From Ischnura elegans (lineage: Eukaryota; Arthropoda; Insecta; Odonata; Coenagrionidae): a stretch of DNA of 64,000 bases. Numbering within the stretch: the stretch's first letter is position 1; each line of letters starts with the position of its first letter. Made by a program: the position numbers and the translations under genes. A model generated the notes under the pieces. That model was not told the origin of the DNA and searched no databases. It was given only the letters and a program-made list of their open reading frames with translations. Shown piece by piece: positions 11,452-24,336 of this stretch. The stretch lies in NCBI RefSeq assembly GCF_921293095.1, contig NC_060259.1:5146001-5210000 (forward strand), read 5' to 3'.

Positions 11452-12423
11452 TATTTTATTTTATTTTATTTTTATTTTAATAAAGAGATACACATACAGC
11501 AATACTGCCAATTTAAAGTGCACTTATAACAACAAATATTAAATAATTAAATAATAATGATTTGATTACAAATTTAAATAGAATAAAAAAGAAAAACAAA
11601 CATTTATCCGGCTATCTAGTCATTTATGCGATAAATATGTTAATGCCCGATGAGTAAAATTTTTAAGTGTCAGACCAAACGGATCAATATCAGTGGGCAG
11701 AGTATTTATTAAAAGGGAAAGCCTATGGAAAAGAGAGCGCTTAATTACAGATAGCCTGGGTGTTGGAATGTGGAGTAAAGAAGTAGATCGGGTGTGGCGG
11801 GAAGGTACTCTAATGTTGAGGAAGGAAACAATGTCAGGACTGTCGAAGTGGGAGTTAAGGGTATTATAAATGAATTTGATGTCTGATTGAAGTCGGAGAA
11901 GGGATAAACTAGGGACGGATAAAGAGGATAAAACTGCACTTGTAGGTGACTCGCGGAGATTTGGGTTTCTAAATTTTACAATTTTTGCAAAAAAAGTTGT
12001 AACACTGTTAAGGGTGGCAAGATTAGTGGGGACAGACATTGACCAAATTGGGGAGCAATAGTTGATCACCGGAAGAACTATGGTTGAGAAGTAGGATTGG
12101 AGGGCTTTAGTACTGGAGATATCCGTGAACCGGTAGAGTAGTCCTAAGAGTGACATGGCTTTAGATTTGATCGCATGAATGTGTTCAGAGAACAGAAGTT
12201 TTTGGTCCATAATAATTCCAAGATCTTTCATGGATGATACACGATTAAGAGGGAAGGAGTTAATTGCATAATCAAAAAGGATAGGAGTTTTCTTCGCAGA
12301 TATTGTCATTGTGGTGCACTTTTTAAAGTTCAATTGCAGCCTCCAGAGAATGCACCACTCTGTGGTCTTTTTATATATTATACGGTATTTAAATATCCGT
12401 GAAATTAACCTCAAATTCAACAT
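11452..12423 (-). pseudogene. 5'-truncated jockey/CR1-like LINE, RT C-terminus with tail
   Basis: A 267-residue minus-strand frame (11620-12423) matches the segment after the catalytic palm of jockey/CR1-type reverse transcriptases. Landmarks are LQLNFKKCTTM, VSSMKDLGIIMDQKL, LPVINYCSPIW and the final THRALTYL. The polymerase YADD region and endonuclease are missing, as expected for a 5'-truncated retrotransposition. The 3' end (11452-11495) is a (TAAAA)n-like tail with AATAAA-type motifs. The frame is open throughout. No target duplication was found. Confidence 0.78.
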
Positions 12424-13292
12424 ATAATGTTGTGTTCACTTAGTTCTCAAAATTCTCCTATCATATTAAACTGCCAATGTAATACATATGATGAAATTTA
12501 AATGTCCAACTATGTACAGAGAGAGACTGATTAAGATGGGCAAACATGCAGAGAATGATGTAGGTCTGGAGCAGACGGTGAAGACGTTGCCCAGTTATTT
12601 GTCCAATCGCTAACTCGATCTCAACCGTAGAAGAGGTATGGCAATGACTTCAGCCATTAGGCAGCAGGACCAAGGATTTGGCATTGGGTCTTAGCAGAGG
12701 TAAATTGTTACTTCTTTCCTTTTTCTGTCGCATAATGGGAGTCCAGCCCTGTATCCTATTTCAATCTTCTAAATAGCTTGTTCTTTTTTAAATTAGCGGT
12801 GGAGATCCTAATAGAAGAAAGGAGCTCCATGTAGTTATTGACGAGGGAATAGGTGACTTTGAGAATACAACAGAAATTCCAGAAAATGCAGATTTGATGG
12901 AAACGTATGTACAGTTTGTTTCCATGTGAATTGAAATATTGTAAATATAGTCTGGTGTATATAGAAAACATGTAATGTATTGTAATAATGTATGTATAAT
13001 GTAATGCTGTAATAAATATATTTCTTCTGTTTTGATGAACTTAATGGATATCTTTGAATTGGAAATAATTTAATGCTCCTATTGTATTGTCATATGCATT
13101 TAATTTAAGGCCAAACGTAAAAAAACTTACCGTCCAGATTTGCATCCAATTTTTCATATTTTACTTCAATGTAAAGAGAAAAACTCATGTTATCAGGTTA
13201 GCATTTTTTCATCGAATCTTTCCATCTGCAGATGTGATATTAGTAGGTTATTTATTGGACAATACAGTTAAAGGCCTTTTTATTTGCATTTT
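12424..13292. other. Unassigned AT-rich DNA
   Basis: Between the truncated LINE and K copy 2. I found no credible gene, terminal repeat or RNA. Confidence 0.35.
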
Positions 13293-13913
13293 CCCCAACA
13301 ACACACATTTGGATATACATATGTATTTATATTGTATTTTCATGGGTCACATACATATGTATTTTTGTTATGTATTACATCTGCAATACATGTGTATTAT
13401 TGAATGTATTTCCTTTGTATTCATACATATGTAAAAGTGGTTCGTGTTACACGATAAATACATTTGTAATTTTGTGTATTTTTGAAATTTGAATACTTAT
13501 GTAAATGTGGTAAAAAAATATACAAAAAATACAAATGTAAATATCGTGTAACACGTACCACTTTTACATAAGTATGAATACAGAGGAAATACATATGTAA
13601 ATGTGGTCAAAAATACACAAAATATACATTATGTATATTTCCTGTAATTTTTGAGAGGTGGATTTTCGTGGCGTCTTGTGAAATGTTCATAAACATTTTT
13701 TCCAAAAATAATATGTTCACTGCAAACGCCAGATTTCCTCATTCCAATGATCGTTCATCCATTCGAATTTATACCCAGAAAGCTTAAAAATAAATCATTT
13801 ACTGGTCGATATGAGCAAGGGTAGTATGGGGGCCATATTTATGTTAATTTGTAAATGCACGCGAAATACAGACGTATTACATATGTAAAATTCAGTTTCC
13901 ATCCGCGAAATAT

Positions 13914-15286
13914 TGTGGCATCCCACCCCCGACTCGCCCGGATACCACAATAGAACCGGGGGGAGACGTCGCACAAAAAATAAAAAAAATACAAATCCGC
14001 GAAGATCCCTCCCGCATGGGACCTACGGGACAAAACAATGCCACTCACTTCTCGTAATTCACATAAAATAAAAAAAATATTCCCCTTCTGTGAAGATGAT
14101 TGCGGGTGGGGGGTTCCCGATTCAAACTGATGGGTGACGTTCGGGCGCTGATGCACTCGTCCAACACGCATTTACGGGAAGGAAATCAGACGGGGCGAAG
14201 GAAAGGACGAAGGATATTTTCAATGGGGTGACCCGAGGAGGAATCAGAACAAAAACACTCTCTCAAACACTTTCAATTAAACAAAATATAATTCACACAA
14301 ATAAGGTTGCATATGACAAAAAAAACAAAAGGAACCCTCTTATACGCTAATGAAATATGAATTGATGAAAGCCACTTATGAAACATCGATGATAAATTAA
14401 AATAAAACAACAATATAACTTGATTCCTGAATGAAAATCAATATAGAAAATGATGATAACAAAGTACAGTTCGGTGGTGAACACGTAAATATGATACAAA
14501 TTCAATGATTTCTTGACTGGGGAGGTAAATGTTAGTCCATCCCGTCGAATGTAAATTTGGGGTGCGAACGTTAATTGTACTTGGTGACTGATTTCACTTT
14601 CACTAATGTAACGGGTGCGTTCCGTGACTATTTGTTTTAACTTGGCTTGGCAGGAGACACGAGGGGGCTTTGGGGGGGGGGGGGGATAGCTGCAATCTTA
14701 CTTTATCGTAGTCCGAGTCTCGACCAGGTTGGATCCAACACTCTCTCGTTCCATTTACTGCACTCCTTTCTCCCTTGTTGGAGGAAGCTGCATCCGGAAC
14801 GGAGATAATGCGTCCTCTTCAGCTGGCCCTTTGCTCCTTCGGACGGGGGGGGGGGAATTCTTCTTCCTGATCAATCTTTCTGAAAATGCTTGGGCCCCTT
14901 GTCTCCTCCTGCCGTGCGTCGCACTGATTTTGGGCATAGGCTCCGCCCGACAGTCACTTAGGAATTCTCTGGTTCTCTTACGCGCACCACCTTATATCAT
15001 ACCTCAACTTGGGGTGGGGGTAATACACAATGAAGGGAGGGAGGAGTAATACGCCACTCACTCAGGGAAAACCCGAGCTCCCCTCCTCCCACACACACAC
15101 ACTCACACACAACCATACAAAAATCGGCGAAAACACATTCATCCCCTCTTACTCATCCACGCCTTCCTCCACGGGCCATGGTCTGGGGGTGGGGTTTTGG
15201 GAAAGGTCGTGGAAAGAGCGGGTAAACTGGTAGGGAAGAAAATGCGCCGAGTAGAAATTCACTGTAATGGGGCTTGAACCATTACA
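13914..15286. mobile_element. Insert with TG...CA ends, possible solo LTR
   Basis: The insert begins TGTGGCATCCC and ends CCATTACA, flanked by ATAT at 13910-13913 and 15287-15290. The uninterrupted K copies read GCGAAATATACACATGG across the site. TG...CA ends with a 4-bp duplication fit a solo LTR, and the length is plausible. Near the right end TGTAATGG and CCATTACA form an 8-bp inverted repeat. Homopolymer G runs occur near 14671 and 14846. There is no pol-like frame. Strand is undetermined. Confidence 0.5.
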
Positions 15287-16512
15287 ATATACACATGGAA
15301 AAATGGTTCATAATACATGAAAAATACAAAAAATAGTTCTTGCACAGAGCAAAAGTAAAAGCGAAGTTTAATTTTTAAACAATATTGTAATATAACCGTT
15401 TAAACAAAAAAATTAAATTCTCAATTCTGCGTCTCCACTGTCGCAATAAGCTAGGGAAGTGAGTGGGAGTGATACAGTTAAAATCTCGTTAACAGTTAAG
15501 CTCGGCATTTCGTTCGAGACTACGAGAACATGCAGTAGGAGGAACTCCGGCTACTGATGTATAGTTAATTTTATATTTGTTTGTATTATTATACGTATTG
15601 GAAGAGTTGACATAGTGTTTTAATCCTCGATAACCAGTGCGTGTGGATTGTGTGCTCAACCCGAAGATATGTTTTGCTGGAAATCTGCTTCAATCCCGCA
15701 CGTTATTGCGATTCGTGCAAGCCAACTCCAACAGTTTCCTGTCACTGGACAATTAAGGTAAGGTTTGATTTATCTTTTATTGTGGGTGAAATGATTGATA
15801 TCACTGTAAACCATGAAGCAAGTAGTTCTCCAGTGTTTCACGAGAGTATTTTCGTATACGCGTATTCTTCAATATTTTTGACTAAAGATGTGCTACTACA
15901 CGATTAAAACCTTCTACTTATTAGTAATTTGGCAAAATTACGTCGCAATTACATTGTACGCCTACATAGACTACATTAATTATGTTATTTGAGTATATTT
16001 TGGATACAACTATTGGCGCAATGTGTTGACCATGGGCGCAATGGGTTATATTTTTTCTGCTCTTAATTAAGAGCAGAAAAAATTGTTTAAAGGAATGTTT
16101 TCGTTCACGTGTGAGTTGTTTTATTGCTGTTTATTACCACAACCTACGGTATTGTAGTTCTTGCATTCCTAGTTATCCTATGCTTTAGTCATAATATCTA
16201 TGACCGTAGACTTATCAGCGTAGCCTTGTCACTAATAGATTCCCCGAAGTTCCGAACCGTTTCGCCCACTTCTTCTAACTATTTAACGAACAAGAAGTAT
16301 TGGTCGTGTAAAATCGGTTCCCTGAAAGCAAAATGTAATATTTCTTTCATCTTGAAATGCAGTCAATCAAGGTGCATGTCGTCATTATTATTAACACAAG
16401 ATAAATACGTAACTTTCATGCGAAAGTTTGTCATTACATGTAAGAAAAAGGTGCGTAGGGGCAAAAGTAATTAATTATAATTTTCTTTTCATGCTCTTTC
16501 GCGCATACCCAG

Positions 16513-17297
16513 CAGGCGACGATGTAAATAGCTTGGCCTGGACAAGAGGGAATGGATTACGGAAAAAAACGACGAAGCAAAGCCAGAAGACCAGATGGAA
16601 TTGTCAATACCGAGGTAATGTTTTAGGGAAAAATTATTTTTATCCATAATGGAGAGGTTTCTTAAAGTTAAGCCTGAAATTATCGGTTATATGAAATTTA
16701 TTGTTTGAAAATTTGTTATATCACAATTTTTCTTTTTTCTGTGTGAATCATCCGCTACTAAATCATGGTACTAATATATTAGTATCATGTACTAAATAAG
16801 CATACCAATGGATACACTTTTTCCTAGTTAATTTATTTAGAAGTAGTCATATGATCTTTTCTCATATTTCTCATTCTCCTTAAGAGAAAGGCTATTAATA
16901 TTGTAAAATGAAAGCATATCCCCAAAATATCTGATTTCTCAAAGGACAAGGTCAAATCTGTGCTAGCTGGGACCTCGACATAATTGGTAAATGAAAAATT
17001 TTAAAACTTATGTCTGGAATCTAGCAGAGAAGCCAAACTTTCATTTGCATTCAGAATACAGAATTGGTACTAAAATTACAGACTTCACAGAATACTGACT
17101 GTCTATATGAATGGAAAAAAATAAAATTGAAAGGCCTTGATCTCTTATTCAGATCTTACAAAAAGATATATTTTTGCATGACTTTTAAACTTGACTTTTT
17201 CTTTTCTCCTTTCAGGAAGTGGCTGATGGTGCAGAGTTGGTTTCCTGAATTCAGGTTTCATCTTGTGCGATGGGTTACAACGTTTGTTCCGTGTTAA
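16513..17297 (+). pseudogene. Exon-like cargo in K copy 2
   Basis: Counterpart of the copy 1 cargo. The acceptor CATACCCAG precedes 16513, the block ends CGAG at 16614 before GTAATG, and the final block runs from 17217 to a TAA at 17295-17297. A one-base deletion in the first block shifts the frame relative to copy 1, so this copy is non-coding even if the cargo was once a gene. Confidence 0.33.
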
Positions 17298-17927
17298 CAT
17301 TTGTTTCTATTTACCAACTCATACCATTGTTTGTACTTGATTTATCTTTGTGCCATTTTTTATCTAGGTTTCACCTCCTGTTTGCTGGCCCTTAATGCTT
17401 GTTAGCAATATTCATGGCCACACTTGTTCTTTGTGTGAATTATTTTATTTTTCTCTTTGAATAAATGTTTTATTATCTGCATGTTCTGGTTTCCTTATAT
17501 TTATTCATCCATTTGATCCATATTGATATTGAGTGGATGTGGGTCAGAAAATCAATATGTATAATTCATGTACTAGGGCCTGCAGATACATAAGTATATT
17601 ACATGTAAGGGTATTCAGATTTCCAATTTGTAATACGCACGTATACATACATCCTGAAGGACTTTTGAGCCACTTTTACCTTAAATTTACAGACGTAATA
17701 CGATTGCATTCCATCTTATACATATATATATTTCATGTATGGGTTACCAGATTTCCAATTTGTAATACGCATGTATACATACATCCATAGGGACTTTTGA
17801 ACCACTTTTACGTGAAATATACTGATGTAATACGATCGTATTCCATCTTATACATATGTATTTGGTCACGTATTTTTGTGTAATATTGATGTAATACAGA
17901 TGTAATACAAAAGCCGTGTTATCTGGG

Positions 17928-19373
17928 ATGTATTTGGAGTATACATTTCATCCATTCCTTTTCCTTATTAATCCCAATACAGTTGTCCAGTTACATTTGT
18001 GTTGTTTTGGGGCACCACCATTTCCTTTATTGGACTTGATTTTATGAAATATTTGAACTGAAAAAAACCTTGCTTTCACTGGTAATTCAGTTTTATTTTA
18101 CAGTAATTTTCAATCGCTATGAAGCCAAGGTATTTTTAAAATATTCCATTAAAATAGAATAGAATTAAACTCATAGTTACCTTAAAATTATCCTTTTCCC
18201 TAGTACCCTACCTGTAAGGGAAGATAGAGCAGTAAGGGATAAAAGGCTGATCACTATGTCACGTGCTAGTAATTTTCTTTATATTAATGGCCAATATTTC
18301 ATGTTAAAAACAAAATAAGTTAAATTTTCAGTTTGACAGAAAAGTGTATATTATTGATGAATGAACGATTTTCCTTCATACTTCCTTTTATATTTGGATA
18401 CTATGCCTTGTCTTTAAGCAGTTATGTTTTTGTTTTGCTTTTATTCATTTTAGACCCAATTAAACTTGGTTATTTGTTTTATTGTGTTTCGATTTGTTTT
18501 TGCGAAAGACTGCTATATATGCGAGTGCATGACAAAACCTTCGCCTACGCTCCCTGGGCTTCATTCACTCTTCAATCGTTCCCTCTACTCCCCCAACACT
18601 CCCCGTTCACTTCCCAATTACACTGGCTCCACTTTCCCTCTACTCCCGCGCGGGAGTCAAACTAACGTTCCATCGACGCTCCGCTAATGCTCCATCTACG
18701 CTCCGCTAACTCTCCAGGCGTACGCTTCGCTCACTCTTTGATGTTCCACTTTCCGCTTCCCTGACTCCTCCTTTGCTCTCCGTTGGCGCTTGAAGAACGC
18801 TTCATTCACGCTCCGGTCGACTCTTCGTAGACGCTCCCCTTTCGCTATATTTTCGCCAGGGTGAGCTTCAGTTCCACCGATTTCATTCCTGCCCTAAACA
18901 TAAAACGTATTGCCAACAAACGCAATTCCTAATACCATATAACCTACTTATGCAAGTAGAGAAGTTAATTAATAATGCTAAGTAAGTATCCTAATCTATC
19001 CCTGATTCATCAGAGCATTATTTAAAAGATTGCAGCTAAATATGATAACTTAATCATCTACAATATAGCAGCTTAGAATTATTATGCGCATTCACACTTA
19101 TTTAGCAGCGAATCATATTGTCAAACAATACCTGTTGAAACCCGAAAATCATTTTAAAAGAGACTTTTAGCAGAAATTTAGCTTTCCTCGTCATATTTTG
19201 AATACGTGGAAAGGAATACATCTTTACCGATGGACGGACGTCGGAGAACCCTGTTGTTATTTACGCAACGATGAATGCCCATCAGCTTCACTAATTTCAT
19301 ATTTTTCGCGTTTGCTCAGGTGAAACATTTGGAATATCAAAGCTGCCTCGTATCTTATGTCGTAGATATTGTA
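17928..19373. other. Unassigned DNA with a CGCTCC-rich degenerate repeat
   Basis: No recognised gene. From about 18540 to 18870 the sequence is rich in variants of CTCCGCTAA, TACGCTCC and ACTCTCC, which looks like a decayed minisatellite and explains the two open frames there. The rest is AT-rich and featureless to me. Confidence 0.4.
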
Positions 19374-19377
19374 TTAA

Positions 19378-19673
19378 CCCTTATACTGCCAGCCCATTTC
19401 AGGTGGGATGCACGAAGACTGCCAAGGCTATTTTCCGGAATTAGCAACATTTCAGATTTAAAAATTTTTCAGCTACTTAATTTTATTTAATACGTCTAGA
19501 TTTTTTCCCAATTCTTAAGATATACTTATATCTTATAACCATAGATAGATTGTGGGCGTTTACATAAATTATAGCCGTTGAAAAGGCCTCAATCACGAAA
19601 AAAAGTGAAATTATTCGGGCCGATAAATCGGCCCCTGGCAGTTTTCGCTTAAGCAGCGGTGGCAGTAAAAGGG
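19378..19673. mobile_element. piggyBac-type MITE, 296 bp
   Basis: The ends are inverted repeats CCCTTATACTGCCA and CCCTTTTACTGCCA, flanked on both sides by TTAA (19374-19377 and 19674-19677), the piggyBac target duplication. An inner palindrome GGGCCGATAAATCGGCCC lies near the right end. It has no ORF. Confidence 0.75.
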
Positions 19674-19677
19674 TTAA

Positions 19678-20037
19678 AAACATCAAATCGAGTCAATAGA
19701 TGTAAACAAAAGTCCGCCATGTTCACAGTGAGCGACTCGTGATTTCCAGCTCTCTGAAAAGAGCTAAGATCACTCAAAAAGAGCCAAGCTACAAACTTTT
19801 TGAAATCTCTCCGAGGAATTACCCACGATCTTTTCTCCTACATAAAATGCTACAATGTGTTTGGGGGAATATCATGAACATTGATTTCACTTAAATGCGA
19901 TCAAATTTCGAGACTAAAAAGGATGAAAAAATACCTCACCCACCCAATGACCCGTTCTTCATACGTTGAACCATGAAGACTAGTGTTGGATTGCTGCATA
20001 CACCCGAAAACCATACAATTTCCGGGCACAATCTTTG
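19678..20037. other. Unassigned, possibly interior of a Tc1-like element
   Basis: Immediately internal to a Tc1-like terminal repeat. AATGACCCG and ACCATGAAGA here also occur just internal to the partner repeat at 44.3 kb. No transposase is visible. Confidence 0.3.
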
Positions 20038-20089
20038 TGGAGCGAAAGTGGCGCCGCTCGATTTGTTGCAAGACTTTTGCAAATGATAG
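20038..20089. repeat. Tc1/mariner-like terminal inverted repeat, copy 1
   Basis: A 52-bp block containing GGAGCGAAAGTGGCGCCGCT and TTGTTGCAAGACTTT, ending directly at a TA (20090-20091) in LINE sequence. An almost identical block is at 44396-44447, also ending at a TA in LINE sequence. Read outward the end is CTATCATTTGC here and CCATTATTTGC there. TA targets and such ends fit Tc1/mariner. Confidence 0.65.
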
Positions 20090-20850
20090 TACATCTGAAT
20101 CACTACGGTATCTACCGGCTTAGTCTCTGACCATGTCTATCCTTTCATTGTACTGTAGGAAGCTTTTCACACGCATTCCGGTGCTCTTTCCGAGAATTCT
20201 TCCAACCCCAGCATTACCGTTAAGAGATCCTATGCGTATAATCCTATAGCTTTCACTCCAAAAGTCTCCCTCCGAAGGCCACTTCATTTCGCTGATTCCT
20301 AGCACGTCGATATTCAATCTATCCATTTCCACCATGTGGTTTTCTAGCTTACCCCACGTCCTAAGTGATCTCACGTTTTGTGTACCTATCCTCTTAACTT
20401 TATCACAATTGACCAATGTTCCCTTTCGGATAGTCCCCGCCCGGAGATCCGAATGGGGGATTAGCTTACCTCCGGAATGTTTTACCTGAGATAATTCCAT
20501 CATGTCAGATAATTTAAATTTGGAGTAGCTGCGACTCCTCTGGATAATAATGTGGTGGTTTTCCCTTGCCTTCCACATCGCAGTACTGCAGCCGTTAAAT
20601 TGAATGTGACCACGCCTGATTGAAATAAAGCGTCGCTGTACTGACCACCGTGGTCTCCACCTTCACTCATATGAAGAGGAGCTGCTGCCCTCTCCCCCGG
20701 GTGATGGGAGGCATAATTGTTGGCGCCTCCCATCGCCAAGTCACGGCATCTTCACAGGTTTAATGTATCATTTATATGGTCTATCTTCCCCAGGCATAAT
20801 CCCATACCACCTCGGAATGCCGCCACTTTTTGCCCACGACTGCTTGAACC
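20090..20850 (-). pseudogene. LINE 5' half: leader and partial endonuclease
   Basis: Relative of the LINE at 348-3772, minus strand. It contains the leader with the conserved short ORF (20500-20739), then the endonuclease start (MMELSQVK) through NVRSLRTW, LGISEMKWPS and NAGVGRI. It stops at the codons for VIQMY, where the Tc1-like terminal repeat begins. The leader ORF's TGA overlaps the endonuclease ATG (ATGA). The leader is nearly identical to that at 41904-42276, and much closer to it than to the copy near 3.5 kb. Confidence 0.82.
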
Positions 20851-21139
20851 ATCACAAGCGAGTGAAAGTGGTAACATAAATGAGAGGAAGTCATTATATG
20901 TTAGCAAACCTCATGTTTATTAACCAATATCTTATATTTCTGTCAAGGTAATCAATACAGATGATGACACAGTGAATTATAGTGGCCTATTCGAAGGGGC
21001 AGAAAAAGATAACATTACAGCAAACCTCATTATTTACTCGGTGATGAGGTAAAAGCAAAATAAAACGTACAATGCGCACCGGAAAGTTCATGAGAAAAAG
21101 AAAATTAGACGAAGCCGGAGGAGATAAGTGATGAGTCTT
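20851..21139. other. Unassigned spacer
   Basis: No gene or repeat recognised. Confidence 0.3.
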
Positions 21140-21319
21140 TCCTACTGTTCCCATGATGTTACATGTCTCGTTGTTGTTCTCGAAGCAGTTTTACGTGCAG
21201 TGCCTTTTTGAAGGAGGCGAGTGATGATGATTTACGTGGCGGTAGGTCAATGTTGTTCCATTTGCGGCATGCAGTAACAATGAATTATTTATTGAATCTG
21301 ACTGTCCGGTGGTGAGGCA
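21140..21319 (-). pseudogene. C-terminal tip of the LINE split at 25 kb
   Basis: The minus-strand translation contains PHHRTVRFNK, RKWNNIDLPP and SLASFKKALHVKLL before a stop. This is the usual last segment of jockey/CR1-like reverse transcriptases (W-N-LP, then SFKK). It continues the frame that ends at PHHRT near 25013, so the two pieces are one LINE interrupted by about 3.7 kb. Confidence 0.7.
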
Positions 21320-21510
21320 TATAACGATTTTATCGTTGGATTATTCCTCCTCATAGGATAATCCTCCAGTTGTTAGAATAGCAATGGCTGATGCCTGGTT
21401 CGCTGATGGTAGAACCCGCCCGCCTTTGTGACGGTGCGGGATTCCTCGTCCCTTCCCTTCCTTCCCTATCCTGTCCCAGGAGGCGTCGTTGGGCTCCTAT
21501 CGCGGCGGCG

Positions 21511-22059
21511 CACAGTGGGCGGAAATCGGAAAAAGCCGGACAAAATTACAAAATGGCTTTTTTTGAGTTATAAACTTGAAACTTCGCAGGTATACTCAAA
21601 AATGATTGAAATTTATTGATATGTACTTCATTTGACATTGATTCTACCCGTTTCTGAGATACAGAGGCTCAAACGTAAGCAAATTTCCATAAAAACGCCC
21701 GTCCTCAATTTTCACTGAAAATCTTCCAAAGTAAGTGGATGGTGAAGTTATGGGTGGATTCTTGCCGAATAAAAAACCACATAATCTGTTGGCATGGTGT
21801 TTTTTCTTTATTTTTCCGTAATCTTAAAGAATACAGTCCATAAATTCTTACCGTGCAGTAACAAAATGGCGGATACTGTTTTTCGACGAAGTTTTACATT
21901 TAGGTAGAGTTTCAAATAGGTTTTCGGCAAGGTCGCGTAGAGTAACTTATATGAGAGCATTCTTTGAAGATTTCTTGAGGTCTTCATGCAGTTTTCTTTG
22001 AAATAAGTTTGCGTCGCCGGAAATCACATTGATTTTTCGATCGCGCGGCAGGGTTCGTA
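21511..22059 (+). repeat. Transib left terminal inverted repeat
   Basis: 549 bp starting CACAGTGGGCGGAAATCGG. After the heptamer there are A-rich stretches (GGAAAAAGCC, then ACAAAATTACAAAA) at roughly the distances of RSS nonamers. The inner edge is GGGTTCGTA at 22051-22059. Confidence 0.88.
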
Positions 22060-22395
22060 TCCGCGCGTCGGGAGTTGGATTAGCCGCGACGCGGTAAGGT
22101 CATTGAAGTTGTATGGGTTTTATCGCTCAGCATTCACCGTTTTTATGTTTTGCTTTTAGACACCGATTTTCAAATGGTCTATGGTGAAGACAGTGAAGGT
22201 TTTTCATACATTGTGTTTATACAAAAGTTGGCTCGCTGAATCTATAACATTTCCAGAATTTGTTATGCATCACTTTCCCGATACTTCAACGACAGCCGGT
22301 TGAGCATTGTATTTTCGTAAAAATCTATTCCTCTCAAATTGATTGATTAAATAAAATTCCCCCTGTGGCTTCATGTTACAAAATTCATATTATAT

Positions 22396-23250
22396 TTGCC
22401 AGGCATTCCCGGGCGGCCAAAAAATGTCGCACCTCATGTGTTAGATCACGCAGAAGAAAATTCAAACTTTAAAAACTACTGCTACTACTGCTCAGCTTGC
22501 TCTCGCGGCATCTGTGAGTTTGAGAGAGAGGGGAGGCACTGCAGTCGCTCACCTAATTGCAGAAATAACAACTACGACCCCTACTCGGGCTAAGAGAGTT
22601 CTTTCAAAGTGGAGGACGAGTGAAAAGGTCCACCCTGAGATGACAGTGGAAGAGGCACTGTCATTGATGATTGCCTCTGATTTGACCAAGAGTCAATATC
22701 GGTCTTTTCGTAGGACAGCTCTGAGCAATGGACACGAATTGTATCCCAGCTATGATAGAATAGCGATAGCAAAAAAAGGCAGCTTATAACGCAGGAATTA
22801 AAATAACTGAGACCATGTGCGAAGTAAACCTTCAAGCACCACTGAACCACACCAAATCGGGAACAATAGCCTGCCTAGCCACCACTTCCACCTCTCAAGA
22901 ATTTAAATGTGTGGTGAACTACACATTAATCTCTAAGTACGGTTTTGATGGAAGTTCGGGCCACTCTCAATATAAGCAAATGTGGCAACAAGTGGATGCT
23001 TAAGATAAATTCCTAGTCATGAGTTCCCTTGTACCTCTTGGTTTGATTAACGGCGCTACAGGTAACGACTGGAGGTTCCACTTTCTTTTGGTTAATTACA
23101 TTTATCTCTAAACCTTTGATAAAGAATTTAAATTGCATCGGAGGCACTTCTCACATATAGGCTCTACAATTTTAGATGACACTATCTGGGAAAATCCACT
23201 GCCGACGTCGACACGATTTAGCCTTCCCATCCGCTTTAGGTGAAAAAAAG
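22396..23250 (+). pseudogene. Transib transposase remnant (RAG1-core relative)
   Basis: The remnant is read in three frames. Frame one opens GIPGRPKN after an acceptor-like TTTGCCAG. Frame two (about 22435-22789) has AHLIAEITTTTPTRAK, then LTKSQYRSFRRTA and ELYPSYDRIAIAKK, the N-terminal signature of Transib transposases. Frame three (about 22780-23250) has KYGFDGSSGHSQYKQ, the segment with the first catalytic aspartate, followed after a stop by SSLVPLGLING, IWENPLPTSTRF and LPIRF. These blocks occur in this order in Transib and RAG1-like proteins. At least two frameshifts and several stops are present, and the segment carrying the other catalytic residues is absent, so the protein is dead. 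It would have cut at the heptamers. Confidence 0.85.
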
Positions 23251-24336
23251 AGGTAAAAGAAGTTACAAAATCAGAAAGACATTACCTATATCGAAAGCCA
23301 GGTGGATGGCCTTAATGATTTCAACTCTGGAATTCACACGATCAAGTTCTGTTTATTACTGACAATGATCAACGGAAAAGTAATGCTGATATTGCTTACC
23401 TTATTTTCCTAATTTTTTCTTAATCTAAGAACCCATATAATTTATTATCCTACAGGGATGTATAATCATTACGAAATTAAGAAAAACGATAGTTTTTAGT
23501 TTGCAACACACTGACGGACAGCTAAATCATGGGGTTCTAAATCTGCGGAGCAATAGCGTCGGGTATGAATAGCCTAGGAGATGTAATATATCGTTCACCT
23601 GATATCGATAAATATTCTGTTGGTTTGTGTACGCTGCACTGCCACATACGATTTTCTGAATGCATATTGGATATGTCGTATCGATTGGAATTTAAAAACT
23701 GGCATTTGATAATTTAAACTTTACTTTATTTTAGTTAGGAAAGGAATGCTAAGAAAACTTTCAGCTAAAATTAGTAATATAAATTAAAATAACCATTTTG
23801 AAAAAGATGTTCGGGGATTATTCAAAAACGTACTTACAGGCAAGTGGAAGTTTGAAATTTCTACGATCCACAACCAAATTCAAATCACTTTCGCAAATTC
23901 TGCGCACTCAAGAGAACTTAACTTTCCTTCACCACAGTCAAAGTAGAACTGAGGGTATGACACACGTTTAAAAAAAGCTAGAAGTTCCCGTGGAATTGTC
24001 TACCTAAACTACCCTGTCTTCATCGTATCTGCTTCAACAACTTTCTAGTGCTTACTAAAGGTGCCGAACATGGGATTGTCACGCGATCCATAATTTTAGT
24101 CCATTAAATTTTGATTATTTAGTTGCCATCAGTAATCTATGTTCATGATTAGTAATGTTAAGTCACTGAACACTGTATTATTAGCCATATGTTTTAACAT
24201 TATCCTCTTCTTCTCAAGAATAAAACATTAGATTTAATGACGCTTTTTGCAGTTCGTTATTTGTTCAATTTGCCAACTTGGGTGGCGGCAAATTGAACAA
24301 ATTCGCTTATCGCTCAGAATTCACCGTTTTTATGTT
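23251..24336. other. Transib interior without recognisable coding
   Basis: AT-rich sequence where the rest of the transposase should be. I see only short KEVTKSE-like residual coding near 23260, then nothing interpretable. Confidence 0.5.

Larger units (their letters stand above)
13293..17927 (+). mobile_element. K element, copy 2, interrupted by an LTR-like insert
   Basis: Collinear with copy 1 for most of its length, in the same orientation. It starts CCCCAACAACACACATTTGG and ends at GTGTTATCTGGG. A 1,373-bp insert at 13914-15286 splits it; without it K is about 3.26 kb. The AT palindrome near 16049-16083 (TGCTCTTAATTAAGAGCA within runs of T and A) is perfect here. The CTATTGGCGC hairpin is degraded. 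Confidence 0.7.

Noticed and set aside
14729..15049. 106-codon ORF in the LTR-like insert
   Set aside because: Runs through poly-G and low-complexity sequence, has no homology I recognise and is mirrored by another frame.
18333..18687. Two ORFs rich in serine, proline and leucine
   Set aside because: They end in the CGCTCC-type degenerate repeat and share no motif with known proteins.
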